Positions 26,571 to 37,575 are shown, counted from the first letter of the stretch. The stretch: DNA of 64,000 nucleotides from Crotophaga sulcirostris (GCA_013397455.1 VYZB01000014.1:2044791-2108790), one strand, 5' to 3'. The notes: generated by a model from the letters alone, not told the origin. Translations and numbers: made by a program.

Positions 26571-29149
26571 AGACACCCAGCAATCGGCAGTGTGTCACTG
26601 CCACCTCCTTTCTCCTCCTTCCAGCCGTCCATGGAGCGTGCTGAATCTTTTAAAACTCTGCCAAGTTACCAGTTCTGTTCAATGTCCCACCCTCCCCCTG
26701 TCACACGCGTTTGGGGAGTACAGAAACCCAACTCCTGGCATAGAAAATATCAGCTTGTCACTTCAGCATCTCTCTTTCTACTTGTATGTTTGCAACCATA
26801 TGGCAAAGGCAATAGGATAAAGCATTTAGGCATGTAATATTTTTTCAGCTCAGACAGGGGAAGTTCTAGTAACAGGAAAGACTTCTTATTTAAATAGCGT
26901 GGTTGTTGAGATCCTGAGTTTATATATGTACATATGTTGATATGTGTACATTTAGAGTCAATGCAGGTGAGCAGCATCATAGCAGGACAGTTTTCCGAGC
27001 AGGGATGAAAGAGTGACTGTCGTCTGTGCCTTAGAAATAGGATACAACGAAAACTTCAACAGAAGAGTAAAGGAGATGCAGATACCTATTTTCAACTTAC
27101 ATAGAGCAGATCTGAACATGACAGAGCAGGTTAAACATTGCCTGGTATTAGAAGTTCATCTGGTTTGTTTCTCTTTTGGTCCAAATGTAATGTTCAACAG
27201 GTTAGAGGTGTAAACACTGAAAAAGACAGGAGCAGACATTTCATCTGACCGACTGCAGCTGCATTTGCAATGAACTGATGTGACTTTTCCAAGGCAGCAC
27301 AGTGATATCATGCCCTTGCTGCCACACTGCGTGGGGCAACTTGGTTTACTATGGCAGAAATCATCTTTCAAAATTGCATTGCTGCAGTTCAAACTCAAAT
27401 ACACTTCTTACCGGGCTGTGCATTTGTATGGCTTCTCTTCTGTGTGTGTTTTGGTTTTGAGTATGTGTTCCTTACCAGGGGGACCGACTCGCGCATTGGT
27501 GAGTTTCTGGTCAGGTTCTATACAGAGCAGCACAACATCCAAAATAAGATACTTCAGTGATCCAAGTAAAATTCCAAAGCACCAGGTAAAACAAAGAACA
27601 GAAAACTTGGACATCTTCCTGACAATGCTGTTACAGAGACCATTTTTAGCTGGTAAATGTCATCCACCTTTGCACCAAAATACAATCCAGGGAGCTTATG
27701 GAGTGCTTTCCAACCACAAAAAAATGTTAATATGCTTTAAAAGTGTCTTGAGACTTTGTCATTTATGATCTTCGTAATTGCTACACTCACAGTGACTCCT
27801 CCCTGATCTGGCGATAACGTAGTATTGCTGCTTTACAAAATTTCTTACTATTCACTGTTATTAAGAGGGGCAAACCACAGAACATCAAACACTTTTTGAT
27901 TGTACTTTTCATATTAAATCCCTTTTGTTTGCTTACCCCACCCCCAATCTACAGAATTTTAAGTGCACAAGAAGCACTGCATGTCTACACAGGCTCTGCC
28001 AGACAAACCCAAGCTTCCTCTGTATTTGGAGTTGGCCAGCTGTGAACTAGAAGACTTTTGACAGCTTATTAGTCCAGGGTTGCACCGTGCTTCTGAAGCT
28101 GTGGACTTCTTGTTCAGCTGCCTTGCCTTTAGCAAACTTGGAATGTGAGCAAAACAGGCTCAGATATGTATGTTCGGCCCAATGCAAATAGATCCACTAG
28201 AGCCACTGAGTAGGAATCGTACGGCATTTAGACTATGGAGGTCTAAAGTCACAATCCTGGAAATCCCCCTCAGCTGTCACCTACTTTGAGGAAGAGGCTT
28301 GACTCTACAACCACATACCCTTATGACTCAGTCTAAGCGAGATCCAACACGTGTTCCTTTACCCAGACCACAGGAAGGCTGGATATAGCAGGTATTTTAG
28401 AAGATGGCTAACAGGCAGTGACATGACCTACTAGCACCCCTTGTTCTTTCCTCCCTGTCTTACACAAGGTCTCTTCTCTTGCTGGGAAGGCTGAAACTTG
28501 TATTTCCTACCTCCCAACCAACTGCTAGGACTGCAGGATGATCCAGGTGGACTGATTCCACCCTCCCTGTTAATAATAAAAATATCTGAATTTCTTTAAC
28601 ATTACAATTGATGCTCTACTCCTTCGGTTTCTCATCATGAGAAAGGAAGGGTTCCACCATCTCTTTCAGGAACTATGTTGTAATTCGTAACAGTCAACGG
28701 ACACATAAAATCAAGAAGCAGATTACAAATGGTATCAGGATTAGATTCCTGGTTCTAAAAGAGCATGGCTTTTAAACTGCAGTTTTAAAAGTGTCATTTC
28801 AAAATGGAACTTGTGTTGTTTCACAGAACACAGCACTGCAGTTCTTTGCATCACCTTAAGGAAAAGACAAAGCTGGTACAGTATCATTTTTGTTGGTTTA
28901 CATCCCTTGACAAGCATTAATTCTATAGAAGTAATTTGTTTTATATGAAACTAGCAAATTCTTGTCTAGTCACAGCTAAGTTCTAAAATGGCAACTACTT
29001 TGAAAAATTAAGACTCTATGCAGTTCAGCTTTAGATTCCATTTGGAGTAGGGTATGGAAGCTGGGACTTGTGCAAAGATGCACTGCCCTCAGTCCAATGT
29101 CAGGTCCAAAAGGAGCCCCCAGTATTAGGCTCAATGCCTACTAAAAACA
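26571..29149. other. Intergenic DNA between CpG island and THOC7 3' end
   Basis: The only coding-like trace is the zinc-finger-like minus-strand segment near 27420. A plus-strand frame of 162 codons at 27280-27768 overlaps it and resembles nothing known. No CR1 was seen. Confidence 0.55.
27408..27500 (-). pseudogene. Possible C2H2 zinc-finger relic
   Basis: The minus strand encodes GKEHILKTKTHTEEKPYKC followed by TAR and a stop. HTEEKPYKC differs by one residue from the C2H2 inter-finger linker HTGEKPYKC, and the DNA of the linker (27420-27443) is close to typical zinc-finger codons. The second Cys of the next finger is missing and the preceding finger is incomplete. The stop overlaps a GTAAGA that could act as a splice donor, so a single exon of an unknown gene is the alternative. 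Low confidence. Confidence 0.3.
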
Positions 29150-29481
29150 GGAAACTCGTTGTAAATGCCTTTTATTGACAATGTTTTTGCAAACACCTTA
29201 GTTCACAAGTAGTAATTGTGCAGAATCTGCAATCTCTATAAAACAAAATGTATTGCTTGTCCCAAATTACAAAGTTTGTGGATAAACGCAAAGTGCCCAT
29301 CTGCCCAGATCTATAACTGTTTTCCCCTGAAGCACAAGCAAAACAAGTATTTTTGTATAAACATTCACAGAACCAGTATAAAACTATTTATCAGTTCTCT
29401 CTCTCTTACTGTTGGTTTCAATACAAAGTGAAGACACTTGGATATTCTTCAATGGTATAATCAGTAGTCTTCGTATTGTAT
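29150..29481 (-). other. THOC7: THOC7 3' untranslated region
   Basis: This is the sequence between the THOC7 stop codon and the first canonical poly(A) signal on the minus strand, about 330 bases and AT-rich. The 3' boundary is inferred from the AATAAA at 29171-29176 plus about 20 bases. A longer alternative UTR to the left cannot be excluded. Confidence 0.7.
29171..29176 (-). terminator. THOC7: Poly(A) signal of THOC7
   Basis: The minus strand reads AATAAA here, followed 15-30 bases downstream by a T-rich stretch (GTTTCCTGTTTTTAG) fitting a GU/U-rich cleavage element. It is the first such hexamer after the THOC7 stop. Confidence 0.75.
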
Positions 29482-29549
29482 CTACTGTTTGGTCTCTGTT
29501 TCCATCTGAGTTTCTTGAGATTCTTCAGCTTCTGAAAGTTTTTCATCAT
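29482..29549 (-). CDS. THOC7: THOC7 terminal coding exon 8 with stop
   Basis: This 68-bp coding part encodes about residues 183-204 (DEKLSEAEESQETQ, then METETKQ) followed by TAG. The acceptor is TTGAATTTTAG. The acidic tail resembles the human C-terminus but ends in TKQ rather than DPKP, so the last residues diverge. The stop is at 29482-29484. Confidence 0.94.
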
Positions 29550-32500
29550 CTAAAATTCAATATTACTGTTAGTCAAACAGGCTTGGTTATACTGACCAAC
29601 TGTATTTATTGCAGAAGTGTCTGACTTCAGTATTTTACATTGGTTGCCTTAAATGTGTAGTTGAGGATCTCATTATACAACATGCTATGTTCAAACAAGA
29701 CAACCCAAATTCTTCAAAGTATTTAAGGCTGTTACCTGTAATAGCTATTACAGGAAACATGGGGTAACCCTACAAAATCAATTCAAGTTTCAGTACCAGA
29801 TTGCTTAAATTACATGCCTTTTCTTTGGCTGTTCATGGTTTATCTCAAATAGAAGCTGTGCTTTCCACTAAAATGAAAGTTCCTTCACAAAATTCTAAAA
29901 GCTAAGAGGTAATCTATAAATTCACACGGAAATGCATCTTACAGACTAATACTTAAGCAAGTGTTAGTAACACATAGCAACAATAACTCTCTGCTAAAGT
30001 GCACCTAGGATTAACAGTTCATTCTGCTTAAGAAGATCTAGAAGGCCTTAGAGAATGAAAGTCTGTTCTTACAGCCATCTCTGTTTGTTAATCAGGTCAT
30101 GCTGAAAGACTATACCAATTATTCTGTTTTGGAAAGACATGGCAAAAGTCCAGAAAATAACATTTAAAACAATATTATCCATATTAGAGCATGAAAAATA
30201 AGCACTGATTTGAAAATATTGTGTATTTGTATGACAAAAGATGAGCAATGAATTCCTGAATTTAGCTCTTGTGTATGATTGTTTTAGTCCCTGCTCTGTT
30301 ACAGTCTCCCTGTCTGAGTCACTTAGCTCTCCCGCATTCCAGTTTCTTTTTAGTAAAGCCTCAAACGATACCATAGTGGCAGCGACATATTCAAAATTAC
30401 CAAAACAGGAATCATTCAAATAAGTTTGGAAACTATGCACAAGAATACTTTTCTGTAAGAAATACTTTTTCTGTTTAAAAAAATCATCTCCAGTTGCTCT
30501 TCTCCATCCCCACATTTAAAAGACATCTGTTGCCTACAGATTAATCTGAAGCCAGTCAGGAAATGCCACAGTAAAAAAAATGTAGAAAGAAAAAATTCTG
30601 AGCAGTCTCAGGCTCTGGACTGCTACTGGGAAAAAAAATGCTGCCAACACAAGAGGTCACCAACCTCCACTGCGCATAGCTAGCCCAGTGCTGAAAGCTG
30701 CCATTCCCTTTGATCCGCTCAATCCCAACCCAGTCACGTAGATATTACCTAAGAACAGCACTTACTTTCCAGGGTTTGCTGAAGTTCATGGATGGTGCTC
30801 AGGAGAACATGAAACTGCTTTCTTCTCAGCTCCAACTGGAATGATGAAACACATATTTTAGGAAACAGAGAGTACATACAACCAAACAACCCACAGCACA
30901 TACTCCATTAATTACATATTTATTTTTTAGGAACACAGTCTCTATGAAAACCCTACCTTATCTTCAACATTTTCTTTAATGTGAGAAAGATGTTGAAGTT
31001 CTTTTCCCAAAGCTTCCAGCTGCCTGAAAAGAAATTGTCATAGTAAAAAGTTCTGTAAGATTTGTCAAAAATAGATTTGAACTAAGTGGAGGAAAAAGAA
31101 TCATTAAATCAACAGCACAAGTAAACAAAGCATAACAAACGAAACGACAGCAAGACACATGCTAAGCTATTACATCATAAACTTGTAAATGTAGCACTTT
31201 TGCAGAAAAAAATGTCTCCAGCTTTGAATACAGTTGTAGCCTGGGCATTCGGACTGTAACAATTCAGTCCTGCAACAAACACATTATTTACTGGACCGTA
31301 CAATGACAGTTAAAGTGGGTTACATTAAACACCCATGGCATTTTCATAGGCTTCACTACTTCACAGATTTCTTTATGTTGACATGGAGTGCATTAAATAA
31401 AAACATAGCATCAGCATGGAGAGCATATTTGATAAACCTACATACCCAACACACAAACACAGCAATTCCCTGACACAACCGCTGACCAAACACACAGTCA
31501 AGGACCTTCTCCCTGACAACGGCCTGCCCAGAAAGAGTACTGGGATAACAGGCAGACTTTAGACTAAGCCTATGTAGAATAATCCACAGTTTTGATCAAA
31601 CTACATGATACAGCTTATGCCCCAGCACACCGAAATTAACACTGTGAGCCATCTAAATGCTCATTTCTTTCTGAAATGCCAGTTTTTAATTGACTGCCTC
31701 TGGCATTAAGAGATAAAGGAAACGTGGAACACCTCTAATATTATTATTTACATCCTTTTGAAATACATCATATTTCAACACCTCTTTGGGATCTTTCTGC
31801 AAGCATTTGATTGTTTTCTTGGACCTACCATGGACCACCACAATCTGTTCTGAGGCAGGGCAGTAACAGGTACCACAATGTATAATGGCTTTCAAATGAG
31901 GACAGAGCATCAACTTTAGCATTCAAACCTCCACTTTGGCCCCTCTGCTTTCCCTCTAATGCCTACCATAACTTCTGCTCCATGTAATGAGAACAATCTG
32001 CTTCTTTAAAGATGAAGTGGACTGAGGTCAGCCATCCCTGATTACTTAGCAGGCAGAGCCATATCAGCAAGGGAATAGCAGAGTTTTTTCTGGAGCAGAC
32101 AGTTGCTGCACGTCACCTGGGCAAGGAACCACAGAAAGGCCTCCAGTCCCAAGTAACTCATGATGGCTGGGAAAAACGTCTGGTTTAGTGCTACCTGAGG
32201 GTGCTGCCTTTTTTTGAGCCAGTATGCTTGGTAGCTTGAAGGGAACACCTGAAAGAAGGCTGGGTGTGATGTTATCCCTTCCTCTAATGGAAACAGGGTA
32301 ACAGCCTGTAGGATCATACAGCGATTGTGCTCGTGTTTGGTTTCTAGTTTCTGAAAGACTCCTAGTTGTACAAATCTCACTGTTTCTACTGTGCTGTGAG
32401 GTACAAGCAGACTGTGAGAAGACGTGCAGTTTTCTTCTAGTAACATCCAAGCTAGATCTGGAATTTTAGTTCTTTTACTTTGTGCTCCAGAGAATCTTTA

Positions 32501-35500
32501 CCTAGCCTTCTCATTCTTCTATCTCATTTTCTAAGACTTGGTGTCATTTCTTGGTCCTCTTAACAGCTCTTCTGCTGCAGCATCTAATTACACTGTGGGC
32601 ACTGCTATTTAGTAGCTCAGCTCTTGTCGCTTCCTGAAGTGGTTCACGTGTGTTACTTCTGACTAAGCCGCTAACAGCTTCTTTTCTTTGTGCTGTATGA
32701 CTAGTTGTTCCGAGAAAGAGCCCCTTAAAAGCTTAAAGAAAGTATTTTTCTGAACTTTGCCCTATTGTGCCATACAACCTGCAAAAAGTGTAACTGTAAC
32801 TCTCTAAATAAACCATCGCATTTCTCCTCACAAGAAGTTTTCTCAAGTGTTTTTAGTGATTGAGTGTTCCACAAATAGCGTGACATTGTTAGTGAGGCCT
32901 CCTCCATTCTGATTTAACAGTGGTCCCTCTTGGTTCACAGTAGGATTTTCTCTATACTTTCCTCAAACTGAAGATGAAAGGAAGCCTTGTAATTAAACCA
33001 TTGGATGAAAACTTCATCTAATTCCCATATTTGCAATCTATTCACTTGGAGAGGTCAGTTAAAGCTAAAACACCTATGAACCAAGCTCCTTTCCAAACAT
33101 TCTCTTCTGTTTTTATGTCCCATTTGTAAAATGGGAGCTCACACTCTGCTGTAGTTCAAGTCTCTGCCATTGAGTACAGGAAGGACTAGGGACAAAAGGG
33201 CACACATTGTAGCCATTCTCCCAGCAGACGAACACGCCAGTATTTCTAACTGTAATATGCTTCTAAAGAGATGATAAAATTAAGTTTAAGACAAGACAAA
33301 ATGCCAAGTTTATCAGCTGTAACTTATCACCATTTCTAGCTTTATGTAAGAAACTTATGCTTGGATGTGGTAGGCAAAATTCAAACAACCCATCCAAACC
33401 CAAACAACCTGGCATTCTCTACAAAAAAAATGTATTTAGTTGTTTCTATTCTTAATCTGGAAAACTTCACTTTTGATAATTCTTTGCTATGAAGCCTCAC
33501 TTGACAAATGGCACATGCTGACTAGTGAAGTAAGTAGTTAAGCCTTGTGAGAATTGCCTGTTAATAATCAAAACTGCGGTAATGAAATCAAGGCACAGAA
33601 AAACAACATGCAAGAAATGCGTGAAATAGCTATAAAAGTGCTATCATTAGGGCAATAATATAACCAAAATCTTCCTTTTGCTATAAAAGACCATGGAATC
33701 TGAAAGGGCAGCCACTCTCTGCAATTTCAGTGAAAGTGGGCAACAGGACAGGTGCAAGCTGTGCTTAAACGAGCACAATAACCCCATGCTACATCTTCAC
33801 TCAGAACAACAAACTCGTAGATGCCCTAAGTTCTGGAACATTTCTGTGGCTTGGCAAAATTAAAAAGCTTATCTCCCCACAACTGCCCCAAATGACCCAA
33901 AAGCAGACAGCGATCCACGTACAATGGCACAAGCCATACTGTAAGTTACACACAAGATGAGCTGGAGGGAGGTAGGTCTATCCTGCATGCCAGGGCAGGT
34001 TATAGTGTGGTACCAATGCAGTCATTTATAACTGGGTGTGCAGGAACAACTACCACAAGGAAAATATAAAAAAACCTAAGAGCTTTCTCCTGCTTCCTCT
34101 CATTCCACCTGCCTTCCTTGTGTGTTATGTCTGTTGCGTGACTCCTGAATCCCTTGCTGTCACACTTTACAACACTTCCCCACTGTCTCTCTTAACTCGT
34201 CCCTGGTAAACTGACATTATATGTGCATTTACATCCAAGTTCACTTATTCATCTTAACAATGGAAACATTTCAAACACAAAACGATTAGCGATGCTTCTG
34301 AACCCATACAGATGGAGATGGATTAAAGCAAACTGATAAAGAAAAGGCACAATTTTATAATGAAACCCAAGTTTTTCTTGTATCAAAAGAAATTATATAC
34401 AAGTAAAGAAAAGTTAAACTGTAAGTAAGGAAATGTTGAATTTGGTGACTTCCTGCTTACTAGTTTATTATAATTTAATGTAGTCTCATACTTACTTCAA
34501 TGTTTCATGTCTGTCTGGATGGTGTTGTATGACTTTGGCCAATGCATCATATTCTGAAAGAAATTTAAAACAGTTAGTCAAGATAATTCTGAAGATTTAG
34601 ATTCAAGAACCAAAGATCAAGTACTAGAGGATGGTACAGATTCTTTGTGCTTCTTGAAAAAATATTTAGCATTTTTTCAAATTTGTACATAATACCTCAC
34701 ATGTATAAAAAGTACCAGAAAATTTTACATATATAAAAATGTATATAATTTATACCATGCTATAACATTTCAAAGTAGATGATTACATCAAAAGAGATTT
34801 TAAATAAACTTCAGATATGACTGTAGGCCATTAAAAGCTTTCATCTGTTGTACTTTAAACATCATCTTCCTGCATTTCATTTTTCAAGAAAAAACAAATT
34901 CTAGCTTCTCCTCAGTGGCTAATCTTTTGGTAAGACAGTATTACACTGAAGTTCTTTAATTTTCAATTGACATTATCAGCACATAGTTTTAAGAGCAGGG
35001 GAACAATACATCTCTTGGAACAGGTATTCACTAAGGGTACGTACAGAGCTGTTGTGTGTGTAACGGCACCACGGTCTTTGTGTATCCCAAGACGTTATCT
35101 TCCCATAAGAGCCTCAGGAATATACTTGCATGATCTTCAGTGCTGGGTATTAACCTATTCAACTCTTGTCTCACTGTTAATAATGGGCTTTAGTTCTTCT
35201 CAGGTCACCTGAACTATGCTAGGATGCTTTTGAGGTTTCTCTTTGGCCTGAAAACATCTCTCTGAACTACTGTTTCAGGTCACTACGATTGAATGTTGCC
35301 TGCTTCATCTACCAAAACCTTTCAGTAGTGGCTGTGAAACCTATCAGACTAAATACAGTATTCATGACACCAGTATATTACCTTGCATTTGGAATCTATT
35401 TTCCAATACAATGTATTTTAAAGGATAACAAAATAACGAAACCGACCAGTGTAAGTACAGATATTGCTCCTTACCCTGGCGATTTTTTCGGATTCTTTTT

Positions 35501-36970
35501 GCTTGCAGGATTTGTTTTTTGCATTCAGAAATCTTCTCATGTGCTGCAGCTATACTATTTTCTTTAAAAAAAAAAATATATCAAATTATATTGAAATCAA
35601 ACAATACATGTAAACAAGCCATTCTGCTAAATTATAAAGAGTCTTTCTAACCCATGACCTGCTAACTCCACCAGCTTCAAAACTACATATGCTTCAACAG
35701 GTTAAAAAAAGCTTTTATTTTTATGTATTGTATATACTGATAAGATTTTTACAGCATGAGTGCTACGTATTAAGAAAAAGAAAAAAACCCAAGGCACTTA
35801 TCATATGTAAATGTTATGTTCACCAAACTGGCTCAAGGAGTTCATAAAAGTGTCAAACAGAAAGCAGGAATATTTTCTCATCTTTACCTATATCCTTATA
35901 GATTTTTTCATAATTTTCCATTTCTCTCAGGTTCATGTCATACACCAGAAGAGTTTTTCCCATTGAAAATTCACACTGTGATAAAGTACTCAGCATTCGT
36001 TGGTACTGGCTGTAACTGAAAACAGACAAGACAAGACAAGGCATTTATTCCTAAGCAGCACACAAATATGCCTACCTTTACAAACAGTGAAACAAAGCCT
36101 CTTGTAGCATAAGGAACAGCTAAATAACAACTATTAAAGATATAAGAAATTGCAAAGATTCAACGTGTAATTTTTTGAAATTGCAGTTAGAAACATTGCA
36201 CCCATTAATTCTACCACCAAGTCCTTGAAGGTGAGAAGGGAACAGGCAGACAGATCCAAGGCTCATGAACTTCCCTGCTAAGGCTGGCTCTCTGAACACT
36301 GGGATTAGTATTTTAATGCTGCAGTGCTGCTCTGTACACACAGTCATTATATGGTGTCCTCCAGGAACTCATATCCAGTACCAGCACACATCCTACATGG
36401 AATACAGCCTTGTCACCACACCTTACTCCTTTAGCCTGTTTTTTTATTTTTAGTAAAAGAGAACTGTAGCAGCAGAAATGCCAGTAGTGCTGCCCTCCCC
36501 TCACAAAACAAACGCAGAATTGCCAACTACAACATTGGACTTGTGATCCTGTCCTAAGAAAGGGACTCCTGGACGGATCACGCAGCCATGACAATCTGGA
36601 GGGCACCCTAGTGGCACTGGCAGATTTCACAAGGCAGCCCAGAGTCTTCAGCAATTTCTGGTCCCTTATCTTCCACCTTTTGGGGAGGTGAGGAATCTCT
36701 TGAGGGTTCGGCGCTTGGACTGGAATCACCATGGAACCACACCGAAAAGTGGACGTACATGTTTTAACGGGCACCAAGCTCCATTTTCCGCTGTAATGTG
36801 GGCTAATCAGTTCCAAGACTAAAACGAAATAAACAAAACAGACATCCAATACCCTTCCTCTTGCGATCCGGAATTACACCACTTAATGAAGCTCTTCACC
36901 AACAGGTTGATTCGCCGGTCATCGCCAGCGCCGTCGCCATCAATCAGGAGTCGCTTACGGATAACTTCAT
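29482..36970 (-). CDS. THOC7: THO complex subunit 7 (coding exons 2-8; exon 1 missing)
   Basis: THOC7 belongs to the nuclear THO complex, the core of TREX, which packages nascent mRNA and couples transcription to export. Seven minus-strand exons were joined by eye: 36970-36853, 36015-35888, 35561-35475, 34553-34496, 31023-30957, 30835-30766 and 29549-29482. Every junction has AG/GT and the phases fit. The joined frame encodes 198 residues before TAG and starts one base into the codon for residue 7 of the human protein. It reads DEVIRKRLLIDGDGAGDD near the N-terminus, then a long charged helical region (about residues 75-185) that fits the family's coiled coil, and ends in an acidic tail finishing TETKQ. 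With six residues assumed from exon 1, as in human, the length is 204, equal to human. Exon 1 (initiator Met) is not visible and probably lies in the N gap at 37648-38287. The match to the human protein is from memory, not a search, but is near identical through the core. Confidence 0.97.
30766..30835 (-). CDS. THOC7: THOC7 coding exon 7
   Basis: This 70-bp exon encodes about residues 160-183 (LELRRKQFHVLLSTIHELQQ, then TLE). The acceptor is TCATTCCAG and the donor GAAA/GTAAGT. Intron 6 is only 121 bp. Confidence 0.95.
30957..31023 (-). CDS. THOC7: THOC7 coding exon 6
   Basis: This 67-bp exon encodes about residues 137-159 (QLEALGKELQHLSHIKENVEDK), part of the coiled coil. The acceptor is TTTCTTTTCAG and the donor AAG/GTAGGG. 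Confidence 0.95.
31024..34495 (-). other. THOC7: THOC7 intron 5
   Basis: A 3.5-kb AT-rich intron bounded by GTAAGT (from 34495) and TTTTCAG (to 31024). No repeat family was recognised. Two overlapping minus-strand frames at 32042-32450 (134 and 128 codons) look accidental. Confidence 0.85.
34496..34553 (-). CDS. THOC7: THOC7 coding exon 5
   Basis: This 58-bp exon encodes about residues 118-137 (YDALAKVIQHHPDRHETL). The acceptor TTTCTTTCAG and donor AA/GTAAGT are strong. It lies between a 921-bp intron 4 and the longest THOC7 intron in view (31024-34495, 3.5 kb). Confidence 0.96.
35475..35561 (-). CDS. THOC7: THOC7 coding exon 4
   Basis: This 87-bp exon encodes about residues 89-118 (NSIAAAHEKISECKKQ, then ILQAKRIRKNRQ). 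The acceptor is unusual: an 11-T tract followed by AAAG rather than CAG. It is the only choice that keeps the frame and the family sequence. The donor is CAGG followed by GTAAGG. The exon begins the coiled-coil region, with heptad-like Ile/Leu spacing. Confidence 0.95.
35888..36015 (-). CDS. THOC7: THOC7 coding exon 3
   Basis: This 128-bp exon encodes about residues 46-89 (YSQYQRMLSTLSQCEFSMGK, then VYDMNLREMENYEKIYKDI). The acceptor is GTTTTCAG. The donor is GATATAG followed by GTAAAG, leaving one G for the next exon. An alternative donor with GATATA read as intron would break the frame, so the longer exon was chosen. Confidence 0.96.
36601..36618 (-). promoter_or_regulatory. Weaker CTCF-like site in THOC7 intron 2
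   Basis: The minus strand reads AGTGCCACTAGGGTGCCC. It keeps CCACTAGGG of the CTCF core but has two differences in the GGGCGC half. It is about 235 bases from exon 2. Confidence 0.3.
36853..36970 (-). CDS. THOC7: THOC7 coding exon 2
   Basis: This 118-bp exon encodes about residues 7-46 (EVIRKRLLIDGDGAGDD, then NLLVKSFIKWCNSGSQEE). The acceptor is TTTTTTCCCCCAG, and the first two bases AT complete an Asp codon whose G is in the unseen exon 1. The donor is GAAGG followed by GTATTG, which leaves GG to be completed by T from exon 3. The basic RKR near the start is the most conserved N-terminal part of the family. Upstream, intron 1 carries the 42-bp minisatellite. Confidence 0.96.
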
Positions 36971-37037
36971 CTGGGGGAAAAAACAGTGTAATGCCCGGGC
37001 TGTGGCAGCTGCCCCCACAGCCTGGCGTGGGACCCAT

Positions 37038-37575
37038 GGGGGAGGATCTGGGAACCCGGAGCCGTTCCCGAGAATGAACCGGGAGGGATCTGGGAACCCC
37101 GTGCCGTTCCCGGGGACGAACCGGGAGGGATGTGGGAACATGGAGCCGTTCCCGGGCACGAACCGGGAGGGATGTGGGAACACGGGGCCGTTCCCGGGCA
37201 CGAACCGGGAGGGATGTGGGAACACGGAGCCGTTCCCGGGCACGAACCGGGAGGGATGTGGGAACACGGGGCCGTTCCCGGGCACGAACCGGGAGGGATG
37301 TGGGAACACGGGGCCGTTCCCGGGCACGAACCGGGAGGGATGTGGGAACCCCGAGCCGTTCTCGGGGACGAACCGGGAGGGATGTGGGAACCCCGAGCCG
37401 TTCCCGGGAAAGAACCGGGAGGGATGTGGGACCCCGGGAGCCGTTCCCGAGGATGAATTGGGAGGGATGTGGGAACCCGGAGCCGTTCCCGGGCACGAAC
37501 CGGGAGGGATGTGGGAACACGGGAGCCGTTCCCGGGGATGAATACGGAGGATCTGGGACCCCGAAGCCGCCCCCG
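37038..37575. repeat. 42-bp minisatellite in THOC7 intron 1
   Basis: There are about 12-13 tandem units of 42 bp (one junction is 43 bp), each containing GCCGTTCCCGGG, then ACGAACCGGGAGGG, then ATGTGGGAAC. The central units are nearly identical and the outer units diverge (ATCTGGGA variants at both ends). Because 42 is a multiple of 3, several frames stay open across the array and give long 14-residue periodic reading frames on both strands. These are repeat artefacts, not genes. The array lies between the N gap and THOC7 exon 2. Confidence 0.95.

Noticed and set aside
26346..26837. 163-codon plus-strand frame from the small CpG island
   Set aside because: Its Pro/Arg/Ala-rich start is typical of GC-rich non-coding DNA, and the rest shows no family resemblance. 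Kept only as a CpG island.
1..28000. Exons of the human left-side neighbours SNTN, C3orf49 or SYNPR
   Set aside because: Looked for the remembered sentan and synaptoporin C-terminal reading frames on the plus strand and saw none. They may lie further left or be missed, since exons under 60 codons are hard to find by eye.
32042..32450. Two overlapping minus-strand frames (134 and 128 codons) in THOC7 intron 5
   Set aside because: Different frames of the same DNA, with no homology recognised and a location inside a well-defined intron.
36313..36849. 178-codon minus-strand frame just after THOC7 exon 2
   Set aside because: It begins 4 bases past the exon 2 end, inside intron 2, and resembles no protein. 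The exon 2 donor and exon 3 acceptor exclude it.
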